The translations under genes were made by a program, and so were the position numbers. Below, piece after piece: positions 6,127 to 13,901 of a stretch of DNA of 17,622 bases (within the stretch, counting starts at the first letter, position 1; every line of letters begins with the position of its first letter). Location: assembly GCA_023395435.1 (NCBI GenBank), contig JAEWZG010000109.1, forward strand, positions 1 through 17,622, given 5' to 3'. The notes beneath the pieces are model-generated. The model was not told the DNA's origin and ran no database searches. It was given only the letters and a program-made list of their open reading frames with translations. The stretch is from Bacillota bacterium. Lineage in GTDB: Bacteria; Bacillota; Clostridia; Oscillospirales; Ruminococcaceae.

Positions 6127-6138
6127 TACGACGTCGTA
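6127..6138. promoter_or_regulatory. Perfect 12-bp palindrome at the trmO transcription start (possible operator)
   Basis: TACGACGTCGTA is a perfect 12-bp palindrome of higher GC content than its very AT-rich surroundings. It lies immediately after the -10 and 12 bases before the ribosome site, where a bound repressor would block transcription. A small hairpin in the 5' leader is the alternative. No candidate repressor is encoded next to it. Confidence 0.4.
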
Positions 6139-6160
6139 ATAATTATTGTGGAGGTTAATT

Positions 6161-6634
6161 ATGGAGTACAAAATTAATGACATTGGGACAATACATAGTG
6201 GTAATGATGGGTATTTTATTCAGATTCACCCCGAATATCGTAATGCATTGGAGGGGCTTGAAGGCTTTACGTATATTCAGATTCTCTATTGGTTTGATAT
6301 ATTAGATAAACCCAACCTCAGATCAAAATTAACACTTGATAAACCTTATAAAAAAGGTCCTGACACTCTCGGGATTTTTGCGACACGTTCTCCTATGCGC
6401 CCAAACCCTATTGGAATTACGCCCTGCTATGTAACTTACATTGATAAAGACAACGGTATAATAGGGCTTGGATGGTGTGATGCTTTTGATAAAACTCCTG
6501 TTCTAGACATCAAGCCATATACACCAAGTGTTGACAGAGTGGAAAATCCAGAGGTCCCAAACTGGTGCAACCACTGGCCAAAAAGTGTTGAAACCAGCGG
6601 AGATTTTAACTGGGAATCTGAATTTAATTTTTAG
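6161..6634 (+). CDS. trmO: TrmO-family tRNA m6t6A37 methyltransferase
   Basis: A 157-residue protein of the TsaA/TrmO family (formerly UPF0066). TrmO uses S-adenosylmethionine to add a methyl group to N6-threonylcarbamoyladenosine at position 37 of threonine tRNA. The signature ATRSPMRPNPIG is at residues 74-85, with TPVLDIKPY at about 112-120. The protein is the single beta-barrel catalytic domain. Enterobacterial TrmO is longer because of an added C-terminal domain that is absent here. The start is ATG at 6161, preceded 6 bases upstream by GGAGG (6150-6154). An in-frame TTG at 6146 overlaps that site and is not used. A single-gene unit is likely, as it has its own promoter and a strong shared terminator. 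Some family members in Firmicutes are of unproven substrate, so the exact reaction is inferred from the family. Confidence 0.85.
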   Translation: MEYKINDIGTIHSGNDGYFIQIHPEYRNALEGLEGFTYIQILYWFDILDKPNLRSKLTLDKPYKKGPDTLGIFATRSPMRPNPIGITPCYVTYIDKDNGIIGLGWCDAFDKTPVLDIKPYTPSVDRVENPEVPNWCNHWPKSVETSGDFNWESEFNF

Positions 6635-6648
6635 TATTTATTTTAAAC

Positions 6649-6677
6649 AAAGCGCTATCATAATGATAGCGCTTTTT
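6649..6677 (+). terminator. Bidirectional terminator between trmO and the GH3 gene
   Basis: AAAGCGCTATCA (6649-6660) pairs with TGATAGCGCTTT (6664-6675), 12 bp with loop TAA, followed by a T-run on the plus strand. The minus strand also reads into TTTGTTTAAAA, and the GH3 stop is at 6687, so both convergent genes can end here. Confidence 0.9.
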
Positions 6678-6686
6678 ATATTTATT

Positions 6687-8543
6687 TTATTTTCCGTAAG
6701 TAAGTCCAAATCCCTGTTCAAACAACGGCTTGTTTGTTGTCTTGATATCTTTTGTAGTTTTATACCAAGGCATTGAGAGCTTTCCTGAGAAGCCAACCTT
6801 ATTTACAAGAACATTAGCAACACCCTGACCCTCTGTTCCTGGGAGATAGCACATTACAACGCTGTTCCAGTCCTTTAGATATTCATCAATAAGAACCTGA
6901 CGTCCAGCAACAACAAGTGTTACTGTTGGCTTGCCAAGCTTTTTTGCTTCTGCAATAGCATCCTTATTACCATTGAGTCCAAGCTTTCCTGTAAGGCTTA
7001 AATCCTCTGTATCACCTTCCCATTCAGCATAGGATTTTTCACCAACGCAAAGGAGTGTTACATCAGCTTCACTTGCCTTATTTGAATCAGTGATAATTGT
7101 TATACCATATTCCTTAGCAACAGCCTTAAGGCCTTCAAGAATAGAAATGCCCTGTACACTTGTTTTATCATTTGAGCCTACAAGTCCACCCCACTGAATT
7201 GTCCAACCGCCACATTGTACTCTTACGTCGTCAGATGCAGGACCTGTTACATAAATCTTCTGCCCTTTCTTAAGCGGTAAAGCCTGACCGTCATTCTTCA
7301 CAAGAACAAGACTCTTTTCAACAAGTTGTCGTGCAATATCCCTGTACTGTGCTGAACCTGTTTCTTTTACTTCAGTCTTTATCTTCTCCTGCATTGGGTC
7401 ATCAAAAAGTCCCATCATGAACTTTACTCTAAGAATACGTGTTACTGCATCATCAATTCTTTCCTGCTTAATATCACCCTTCTTGACAGCGTCAATAATG
7501 TTTCTCTTAAATTCTTCGTAATCATTTGGTTCCATGAGCATATCTATTCCTGCATTGACGCAGGAAACTATTTTTTCGTAATTTGTTGCACCAGGAACAT
7601 TATGTATTGATTCCCAGTCGGATATTATAAATCCCTTGAAGCCTAATTCGTTTTTTAGCTTATCTGTAAGTAATGCCTTATTGCAGTGCATTTTAACGCC
7701 GTTGATACTACTGTGGCTTGGCATAATAGTCATAACTCCAGCATCTATAAGAGCTTTATAAGGCTTTAATAATTCATTAATCTCTGCATCTGTTAAGGTT
7801 GAATCACCACGGTCGATGATTCTTTCCACATCACTTTTTTCGCCTGTACCAAACTTAACATTACCATCACCAATGTAATGCTTTGCACAAGGCATAACAC
7901 CGTGCTCAAGCAATCCCTTTGAGTACTCAGTACTTAATGAAGTGATGATATCAACATTTGTTGAATAGCTTTCGTAGGTTCTTCCCCAGCGTGGATCCTC
8001 TGCCTGTGCTACACATGGTGAGAAGTTCCATAGCACTCCTGAAAGCTTCATTTCCTCAGCAACAGCTCCACCCATTTTCTTCATTAGTTCAGGATCATTT
8101 GCTGCACCTAATCCTATATTATGTGGGAAAATAACTGTATTTGTAACAGTATTGTGTCCGTGAACTGCATCATTTCCGTATAAAAAAGGAATTTTTGTTT
8201 TTGACTTCAAAGCTGCTTCCTGATAACTAAGAATTGTCGACTTCCAACCCTCAGCATCTGTTGGAGTTGAAAGATTACTTAAAACCGAACCATAACAGTT
8301 TTCCATCATACTATCCTGAGAAGCTCTGAATACTGCTGGTTGCATCATTTGATTGACCTTCTGTTCAAGGGTTAATTTTGAAAGAACACTTTTTACCTTC
8401 TCTTCAACTGTCTTACCCTCATAGCAAATAACACCATTTATATTCATTTTTGTTGAGTCCTTGCTGTTATTCTTGTCTTTACCACATCCAACAACACTAA
8501 AAAGTAGTGTGAATATTAAAGACAAGCATAAAAGTTTTCTCAT
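6687..8543 (-). CDS. GH3 beta-glucosidase / exo-beta-glucanase, lipid-anchored
   Basis: A 618-residue glycoside hydrolase family 3 enzyme that removes glucose from the non-reducing ends of beta-glucans or oligosaccharides. The N-terminus is a lipoprotein signal ending at C20 (VVGC), placing the enzyme on the outside of the membrane. Residues about 45-380 are the (beta/alpha)8 domain, with EDPRWGRTYESY (182-193), AKHYIGDG (220-227) and the nucleophile D309 in GFIISDW. Residues about 405-600 are the second alpha/beta domain, where YAEWEGD (505-511) places E507 as the likely acid/base, as in barley glucan exohydrolase ExoI. The FN3 domain of larger GH3 enzymes is absent, giving the ExoI-like length. 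GGAGG lies before the ATG at 8543. Whether it prefers beta-1,3 or beta-1,4 linkages cannot be read from the sequence; ExoI-like motifs favour broad exo-beta-glucanase activity. Confidence 0.92.
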   Translation of the reverse strand: MRKLLCLSLIFTLLFSVVGCGKDKNNSKDSTKMNINGVICYEGKTVEEKVKSVLSKLTLEQKVNQMMQPAVFRASQDSMMENCYGSVLSNLSTPTDAEGWKSTILSYQEAALKSKTKIPFLYGNDAVHGHNTVTNTVIFPHNIGLGAANDPELMKKMGGAVAEEMKLSGVLWNFSPCVAQAEDPRWGRTYESYSTNVDIITSLSTEYSKGLLEHGVMPCAKHYIGDGNVKFGTGEKSDVERIIDRGDSTLTDAEINELLKPYKALIDAGVMTIMPSHSSINGVKMHCNKALLTDKLKNELGFKGFIISDWESIHNVPGATNYEKIVSCVNAGIDMLMEPNDYEEFKRNIIDAVKKGDIKQERIDDAVTRILRVKFMMGLFDDPMQEKIKTEVKETGSAQYRDIARQLVEKSLVLVKNDGQALPLKKGQKIYVTGPASDDVRVQCGGWTIQWGGLVGSNDKTSVQGISILEGLKAVAKEYGITIITDSNKASEADVTLLCVGEKSYAEWEGDTEDLSLTGKLGLNGNKDAIAEAKKLGKPTVTLVVAGRQVLIDEYLKDWNSVVMCYLPGTEGQGVANVLVNKVGFSGKLSMPWYKTTKDIKTTNKPLFEQGFGLTYGK

Positions 8544-8573
8544 ATAATTCCTCCTTGTTAATAATTTAAGAAG

Positions 8574-8602
8574 ATTTTACCATTATGCTTAGAAATGTTC
8601 AA
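8574..8602 (-). promoter_or_regulatory. Promoter of the GH3 gene
   Basis: TTGAAC (8602-8597), a 17-base spacer and TAAAAT (8579-8574) on the minus strand, about 30 bases before the start codon. A good vegetative promoter match; no obvious operator or catabolite-repression (cre) site was seen around it. Confidence 0.7.
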
Positions 8603-8727
8603 CTCCCTAATTATGAATAAAACAAAACATTTAATTTGTATATTTAAAATTCATAAGCATAATGAACTTTAATTCCGAATAGAATTTATTGGACAAATAT
8701 GTACTTGTTTTCGAAAGGAATGTTGCT

Positions 8728-11424
8728 ATGCTTGGAGTTTTAGAAAAAAATAATAAAACAAACCAGAACTGCAAAATAGGCCTATCAGATGAGCAGGCAA
8801 GAGAAAGACTTGAAAAATTCGGCAGCAACCAGCTTGCAAAATCAAAAAAGCGAAAAGCTGTATTTATTTTAGCCGACCAATTTAAAGATGTCCTTGTAAT
8901 AATTCTGCTTGTTTCAACCGTTATTTCGGTATTTTTAGGGGAAATTTATGATGCCCTGACGATAATTCTTATTGTTCTTATCAATGCAATTCTTGGCTTT
9001 ATCCAAGAATTCCGTACTGAACGCACACTCGAAGCACTCAAGAATATGACTGCCCCAACAGCAAAGGTTTACCGCAATGACATTCTCACAGAAATTCCTG
9101 CAAGTGAAATGGTTGTAGATGATGTTTTTGAGATTGAAGCTGGTGACAAGGTTCCTTGTGACGGTGTCATAGTTAATGCAAAGGGACTTTTCGCTGATGA
9201 ATCGATACTTACTGGTGAGGCTGTACCTGTTGAGAAGAACGCTGATGAAAGATGCGACAACATTAATGCACTGAATCTTTCTAACATTGCATATATGGGA
9301 ACAATTATAACAAAAGGCAATGCACGCTGTAAGGCTGTAGCAATTGGAATGAATACACAAATGGGCAAGGTTTCGGGAATGCTTGAAGAAATTGTTGAGG
9401 AGGAAACCCCTCTCCAGAAGAAGCTTGCCGAGCTTGGAAAAATAGTAGCAATAATCTGCATTGCAATCTGTGTAATAGTTTTTGCCGCTGGAGTAATAAG
9501 GGGCGAACCTGTTTTTGATATGCTTATGACAGGTATTACTATAGCAATTGCTGCCATCCCTGAAGGGCTACCAGCAACAGTAACAATCGTTCTTGCTCTT
9601 GCAGTAAGTCGAATGCTCAAGAAAAATGCTCTTGTACATAAGCTTCACTCTGTTGAAACTCTTGGCTGTGCCTCGGTAATATGCTCTGACAAGACTGGTA
9701 CTATTACTGAGAATAAAATGTGTGTTTCAAAGATAGGCATACTTGAAAAAGAATTTGACGTAACAGGCTCAGGCTATCGAATTAGTGGTGAAGTCAAGGA
9801 TAATGATTTTAAGGTTGATATCAATAAATACCCGGCACTTAATCAGCTTCTGCTTTGTTCTGTCCTCTGCAATAACGCACAAATTTCAAAATTCAAGTCA
9901 AACGGTGTTAGAAATTTTCAGACCTCACTGGCCCGTGGTGAATGGGTGACAGTCGGTGATCCCACTGAAATTGCTATGCTGGTTGCGTCAGCAAAGGCCG
10001 GTGTAATGCTTAGTAATATAGAATACAACTTTAAGCGTGTGGATGAAATACCTTTTGACAGTGAAACAAAATGTATGAAGGTCATTGTGAAAACACTTGA
10101 TGATGAGAATATCTGTTACGCAAAGGGTGCTATTGATGTCATTCTCAATCAATGTGAATACATACAAACTCAGCGTGGAGTTGTTCCACTGACTCCTCAC
10201 ATAAAAGCACAGCTAATAAGACAGAATTATGAGCTTGCCAACAAGGCTTTACGTGTCCTTGCCTTTGCGGGAAAAACAATCTATCCGTATGAAAATCGCA
10301 ATAATATTCAGTCACTTACCTTCTATGGCGTAATGGGAATGCTCGACCCACCAAGAACAGAAGCAAAGCGTGCAATACGATTATGTTCAGATGCTAAAAT
10401 AAAAACTGTTATGATTACAGGCGACCATAAGATTACTGCGTGCGCTGTGGCAACTCAGGCGGGCATTATGAAAGATAATCTGATAGCTGTTACTGGTGAT
10501 GAGCTTAACTCAATGAGTGACGAAAGGCTTGATGAAATCATTGATGACATTGCGGTTTTTGCAAGGGTTAATCCTTCCGATAAATTAAGAATTGTCCGTG
10601 CTTTTAAAAGAAAAGGTCATATTGTATCGATGACGGGTGACGGAGTAAATGATGCACCTGCTATTAAGGAAGCTGACATCGGCGTTTCTATGGGAATAAC
10701 GGGAACTGATGTTACAAAGCAAGCAGCGGATGTAATTCTTCTTGATGATAATTTTGCAACACTTGTTTCTGCCGTTGAGCAGGGCAGAACAATATACTCA
10801 AATATCAGAAAATTTGTAAGATACCTCTTATCCTGTAATATTGGTGAAGTAGTAACAATGTTCCTCGGGATACTTATGGGTATGCCAATTATTTTACTGC
10901 CAACTCAGATTCTCCTTGTAAATCTTGTTACTGACTCACTCCCTGCAATAGCACTTGGTCTTGAGCCACCCGAGGACAACATAATGAAAAAAGCCCCGAG
11001 AAAATCAACCGATGGATTTTTCAGCGGTGGTTTGATGTCAAGAATAGTATTCAGGGGATTATTCATAGGGCTCGGAACTCTTGCAAGCTTTTCATTAATG
11101 GCACGAATGGGTGCAAGCCTTGAAGCATGCAGAACTGCTGCACTTTATACTCTTGTAGTATCTCAACTTATCCACGTATTTGAATGTAAGAGTGAAGACA
11201 AAGGACTTTTCGGGGTAAGATACCTGAACAACCTGTTCCTTATCCTGGCTGTAATAATTTCTGCTGCTGTTATGTTTGCGTGTATGCTTATCCCGTCACT
11301 TCAACTCATATTCTCAACCATTCCACTCAATTCAAAGCAACTGTTTTTGGCTACTGGCTGTGCATTTGCTGTACCGATATTTACTTCAATGTTTTTTGGG
11401 ACTCAAAAAACATCAAAAAGATAA
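8728..11424 (+). CDS. Calcium-transporting P-type ATPase (P2A, SERCA-like)
   Basis: An 898-residue ion pump that couples ATP hydrolysis to Ca2+ export across the cytoplasmic membrane. In order it has LTGE (161-164) in the actuator domain, AIPEGLP (276-282) in M4, the phosphorylation site D321-KTGT, KGA (466-468) in the nucleotide domain, MITGDH (562-567) and MTGDGVNDAP (635-644). The M5 segment CNIGEVV carries N704 and E707, and M6 NLVTDSLP carries N732, T735 and D736. With E279 in M4 these match most Ca2+-site residues of SERCA (E309, N768, E771, N796, T799, D800). The M8 glutamate of SERCA seems to be replaced by Ser/Gln in VVSQLIH. The start is ATG at 8728, 8 bases after AAAGGA; an upstream in-frame TTG at 8689 precedes the ribosome site. 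It is a single-gene unit between divergent GH3 and convergent patatin genes. A Mn2+ role is possible. Confidence 0.93.
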   Translation: MLGVLEKNNKTNQNCKIGLSDEQARERLEKFGSNQLAKSKKRKAVFILADQFKDVLVIILLVSTVISVFLGEIYDALTIILIVLINAILGFIQEFRTERTLEALKNMTAPTAKVYRNDILTEIPASEMVVDDVFEIEAGDKVPCDGVIVNAKGLFADESILTGEAVPVEKNADERCDNINALNLSNIAYMGTIITKGNARCKAVAIGMNTQMGKVSGMLEEIVEEETPLQKKLAELGKIVAIICIAICVIVFAAGVIRGEPVFDMLMTGITIAIAAIPEGLPATVTIVLALAVSRMLKKNALVHKLHSVETLGCASVICSDKTGTITENKMCVSKIGILEKEFDVTGSGYRISGEVKDNDFKVDINKYPALNQLLLCSVLCNNAQISKFKSNGVRNFQTSLARGEWVTVGDPTEIAMLVASAKAGVMLSNIEYNFKRVDEIPFDSETKCMKVIVKTLDDENICYAKGAIDVILNQCEYIQTQRGVVPLTPHIKAQLIRQNYELANKALRVLAFAGKTIYPYENRNNIQSLTFYGVMGMLDPPRTEAKRAIRLCSDAKIKTVMITGDHKITACAVATQAGIMKDNLIAVTGDELNSMSDERLDEIIDDIAVFARVNPSDKLRIVRAFKRKGHIVSMTGDGVNDAPAIKEADIGVSMGITGTDVTKQAADVILLDDNFATLVSAVEQGRTIYSNIRKFVRYLLSCNIGEVVTMFLGILMGMPIILLPTQILLVNLVTDSLPAIALGLEPPEDNIMKKAPRKSTDGFFSGGLMSRIVFRGLFIGLGTLASFSLMARMGASLEACRTAALYTLVVSQLIHVFECKSEDKGLFGVRYLNNLFLILAVIISAAVMFACMLIPSLQLIFSTIPLNSKQLFLATGCAFAVPIFTSMFFGTQKTSKR

Positions 11425-11436
11425 TAAAGAAATAAA

Positions 11437-11460
11437 AAAAGAGAGGGCAACCTCTCTTTT
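11437..11460 (+). terminator. Bidirectional terminator between the Ca2+ ATPase and patatin genes
   Basis: AAAAGAGAGG (11437-11446) pairs with CCTCTCTTTT (11451-11460), 10 bp with a GCAA loop. A-rich on the left and T-rich on the right, it works for both convergent genes. Confidence 0.85.
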
Positions 11461-11466
11461 CTATTT

Positions 11467-12471
11467 TTATAAAGCCTTACTAAGTATTCGCATAGCTGTT
11501 TTATACCCTGCATCCATTCGCTCCTGTGAAAGCTCCTTTGATACAGTAATAGTATCAATAAAACCGTCACTAAAGCTTTTGTCTGGAATAACTCTTATTA
11601 TATTCGCATCAGGGAATCTTTCATCCTCTTTTCTTAAATCCTTTTTAAGTTTGTTCCGGCGGTTATTTTCAAGATAAATAACAATAAAATCTCTTATTCC
11701 AAGCTCATAAAGTGGCTTTATAGGGGCATTATCTGCCCAGCCACCGTCATAAAATTCTGCTTGGCCAAGTTTCTTTTTCGGATAAATAAGCGGAAGTGCC
11801 GATGATGCAAGAACGATATCACGCACCTGTGAAGGCATTTTACTTTCAAGGCATATGTATTCAGCATTTGTTTTTGTTAGGAATGCTTCAATATCCCCCG
11901 CCCTGCAAATAGTCGCATATGCAGGAATTCTATTATAATTATCTGATAACATAAGAAAATCATCTATGATTTTTGCTAAGCCTTCCTGTGTGAAGGCACT
12001 TCCTTTTTTTATTCCATATTCAAGTAAGCCCGCTATTTTCTTTAAAGATTCATAATCAAGAGTACAATTTTTACAGAAGATTTTAATCATCGGTGAGAAA
12101 AACTTCAGAACAGAAATAACCGATGGAGCCAAAAGACCGATTGTCACGCAGAATTTCATAAACGGTGATTTTTCAAGAAGATCATTCTGCTGAGAAAGCC
12201 ATGCAAATTCCTTTTTTATTACATTTCTCTTTTTCTCATCGGAAGAATAAAGCATATCCTCCTGATCAACAGAAAGCCATGTTTCTACTGCCTGCTCATA
12301 AGTTCCCTGACTGAATAGCAAGGCATTCAGTGCCCCGACAGAAGAACCTGATACAATACTGATTTTATTTGCTACATTGAGTTCCTCTAGTGCCTTCCAC
12401 ACACCTATCTGAAAAGCTCCTTTTCCACCACCACCTGAAAAAACAAGCCCATATTGTTTTTCTGAGTACAT
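11467..12471 (-). CDS. Patatin-like phospholipase / acyl hydrolase
   Basis: A 334-residue serine lipase of the patatin family, hydrolysing acyl esters of phospholipids or similar lipids through a Ser-Asp dyad. The oxyanion-hole motif GGGGKGAF is at 13-20, the nucleophile elbow GSSVG at 42-46 (S44) and the catalytic Asp in YDGGWADNAP (D242). All three are intact. No signal peptide is present; a hydrophobic stretch at about 105-125 (FCVTIGLLAPSVISVLKFF) may help membrane association. The ATG at 12471 follows GAGGAG. It belongs to the cytoplasmic RssA/YchK-like group, whose physiological substrates are mostly unknown. I found no convincing promoter in the 50 bases between the upstream terminator and this gene, so some read-through from the VOC gene may contribute. 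Confidence 0.9.
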   Translation of the reverse strand: MYSEKQYGLVFSGGGGKGAFQIGVWKALEELNVANKISIVSGSSVGALNALLFSQGTYEQAVETWLSVDQEDMLYSSDEKKRNVIKKEFAWLSQQNDLLEKSPFMKFCVTIGLLAPSVISVLKFFSPMIKIFCKNCTLDYESLKKIAGLLEYGIKKGSAFTQEGLAKIIDDFLMLSDNYNRIPAYATICRAGDIEAFLTKTNAEYICLESKMPSQVRDIVLASSALPLIYPKKKLGQAEFYDGGWADNAPIKPLYELGIRDFIVIYLENNRRNKLKKDLRKEDERFPDANIIRVIPDKSFSDGFIDTITVSKELSQERMDAGYKTAMRILSKAL

Positions 12472-12521
12472 TAAATCATCTCCTCAAAAAATTAATATGA
12501 TATTTTATTAAATTTTATTAT

Positions 12522-12553
12522 AAAAAATACTCCTTCTTTTCTGAAGGAGTATT
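12522..12553 (-). terminator. Terminator of the AraC-VOC operon
   Basis: AATACTCCTTC (12526-12536) pairs with GAAGGAGTATT (12543-12553), 11 bp with loop TTTTCT, followed on the minus strand by a run of T. It lies 11 bases after the stop of the VOC gene. Confidence 0.9.
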
Positions 12554-12563
12554 TGGTCTTAAC

Positions 12564-12932
12564 TTATTTTGATGGAATTACTTCAAGCCAGTAGCCATCT
12601 GGATCAGAAATAAAGTATATTCCCATTTCTTCATTTTCATAACACACCCAGTTATTTTCCTTGTGAAATTTTAATGCCTCATCATAATTTTCAGTTTCAA
12701 AAGCAAGATGTATTTCATTATCACCGAGATTATAAGGCTCTTTTCTGTCACGTATCCAAGTCAGTTCAAGTTGGTGCTGTGACTGATTGTCAGCAAGAAA
12801 CACAATAATAAATGAACCATCCTGTGCCTCAATTCTTGATGCTTCCTTTAGCCCTAATGCTTTTTCATAAAAATCAAGGCTTTTATCAAGATCAAATACA
12901 TTAAGATTGTTATGAACCATTTTAAACTTCAT
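12564..12932 (-). CDS. Glyoxalase/bleomycin-resistance (VOC) fold protein, lactoylglutathione lyase-like
   Basis: A 122-residue single-domain metalloprotein of the vicinal oxygen chelate superfamily. Two beta-alpha-beta-beta-beta modules are visible: VHNNLNVFDLDKSLDFYEKA with the ELTW strand, and EIHLAFETENYDEALKFHKE with DPDGYWLEVIP. The four expected metal-ligand positions are filled (His in VHNN, Glu in LELTW, His in EIHLAF, Glu in WLEVIP), the pattern of glyoxalase I. Low-GC Clostridia often lack glutathione, so the natural thiol or substrate is uncertain. The start is ATG at 12932, 8 bases after GGAGG (12945-12941). An in-frame GTG at 12947 overlaps that site and is rejected. It lies 42 bases after the AraC stop with no terminator between, so the two are probably co-transcribed. 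Confidence 0.85.
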   Translation of the reverse strand: MKFKMVHNNLNVFDLDKSLDFYEKALGLKEASRIEAQDGSFIIVFLADNQSQHQLELTWIRDRKEPYNLGDNEIHLAFETENYDEALKFHKENNWVCYENEEMGIYFISDPDGYWLEVIPSK

Positions 12933-12974
12933 ATTTTTATCCTCCACAAAACTTATATAAATATTTTAAGACTA

Positions 12975-13766
12975 TTAAAATAATTTATGCACTTCTTTTT
13001 CCTTTTCATCTGTAAGATAACTTATTTTTTCTGATAAAACATTTACTCTAAAAAACTTATTCTGATATTCTTTTGGTGTCATTCCAACCTGCTTTTTAAA
13101 GCAATTTATAAAATGACTATGGGAACTGAAATTAAGAATATTCCCTATTTCAATAGGTGAAAAGTCAGAATACTTAAGCATGTTTTCTGCTTCCTCAACC
13201 TTTTTCTTAATAATGTATTCCTTGAAGTTTACACCGACTTCCTTAAGAAAAAGCTTTGATAAATACTGTGGAGTAATCTTTGCCTTCTCTGCAGCTTCAG
13301 ATAGTGTCATTTTATTATGAAGATTATCTGTTATATAATCAATCGTCCACGAAACAGGCTTTGAATATATGCTGCCTCGCTTTATTTTTTTCATTCTGTC
13401 ATTAAAATCACTGACCATTTCAAAATGTAGGGTGTCAAATTCATCTACCGATTTTGATTTGTCTGCACGTTGAATATACATATCGCTGAGGTTATAAGCA
13501 ACTTCCATTTCCATACCGCCCTCAACACAGAAACGTGTAATCATAGCAACACTTATAATAAAATGATACCTTGAATTCTTTATCGGATCATCAGAGAGCA
13601 CACCATAGCCAGGGGAAAGATAAGTATTGCTGCTTCTCTTAAAATCTGTGAGCTCACCACTTGAAACATCATAGTAAAATTTCATTTCCTGATCATAACA
13701 CCTGTGGCGATCTGAATATTCCCTATGCTCATACAATTTTTCAGTAATATATTTATCACTTATCAT
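12975..13766 (-). CDS. AraC-family regulator, divergent from the GH5 gene
   Basis: A 263-residue transcription factor. The N-terminal 135 residues are a sensor region with no cupin signature that I recognise; it contains the stretch CVEGGMEMEVAYNLSDMYIQ. The C-terminal 130 residues are an AraC double helix-turn-helix, KMTLSEAAEKAKITPQYLSK followed by FSPIEIGNILNFSSHSHFIN and CFKKQVGMTPKEYQ, a clean family ending. A charged tail of about 25 residues follows. The start is ATG at 13766 after AGGGGTGAG; an in-frame ATG at 13814 has no ribosome site and would lie upstream of the promoter. Divergent orientation with a shared 135-base spacer containing a 12-bp dyad makes the GH5 gene the most likely target. 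Related regulators often accompany carbohydrate genes in Clostridia. Confidence 0.9.
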   Translation of the reverse strand: MISDKYITEKLYEHREYSDRHRCYDQEMKFYYDVSSGELTDFKRSSNTYLSPGYGVLSDDPIKNSRYHFIISVAMITRFCVEGGMEMEVAYNLSDMYIQRADKSKSVDEFDTLHFEMVSDFNDRMKKIKRGSIYSKPVSWTIDYITDNLHNKMTLSEAAEKAKITPQYLSKLFLKEVGVNFKEYIIKKKVEEAENMLKYSDFSPIEIGNILNFSSHSHFINCFKKQVGMTPKEYQNKFFRVNVLSEKISYLTDEKEKEVHKLF

Positions 13767-13787
13767 AACTCTCACCCCTTTGAAAAC

Positions 13788-13816
13788 ATTATATATCATC
13801 CCTATAAAATTCACAA
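13788..13816 (-). promoter_or_regulatory. Promoter of the divergent AraC regulator
   Basis: TTGTGA (13816-13811), a 17-base spacer and TATAAT (13793-13788) on the minus strand, upstream of the ATG at 13766. It lies downstream of the upstream ATG at 13814, which supports the shorter protein. Confidence 0.7.
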
Positions 13817-13823
13817 CAATTTT

Positions 13824-13853
13824 TTGATAAATAGATTAATTTTTTTATATCAT
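13824..13853 (+). promoter_or_regulatory. Promoter of the GH5 gene
   Basis: TTGATA (13824-13829), an 18-base spacer and TATCAT (13848-13853). The -35 is good, the -10 fair and the spacer one base long, as for a promoter needing an activator. The predicted start near 13860 falls on the inverted repeat at 13857-13883. Confidence 0.5.
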
Positions 13854-13856
13854 TTA

Positions 13857-13883
13857 TACTATAAAAATGTTATTTTTATAGTA
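13857..13883. promoter_or_regulatory. Perfect 12-bp inverted repeat in the AraC/GH5 spacer
   Basis: TACTATAAAAAT (13857-13868) and ATTTTTATAGTA (13872-13883) are perfectly complementary around a 3-base centre. The element spans the predicted GH5 transcription start and ends 5 bases before its ribosome site. It may be an operator or an mRNA leader hairpin next to the ribosome site. AraC proteins usually bind direct repeats, so a different regulator or an RNA role remains possible. Confidence 0.5.
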
Positions 13884-13901
13884 ATAAAGGGGGAGTTTAA
13901 T

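Noticed and set aside
9069..9620. Open frame of 183 codons on the minus strand within the Ca2+ ATPase
   Set aside because: It lies wholly inside a clearly conserved gene, has no ribosome site and reads as low-complexity Ser/Ile/Ala sequence.
13725..13901. N-terminal extension of the GH5 protein from an upstream start
   Set aside because: It overlaps the divergent AraC gene and both promoters, has no ribosome site and adds a non-conserved segment. TTG at 13902 has a well-spaced ribosome site.
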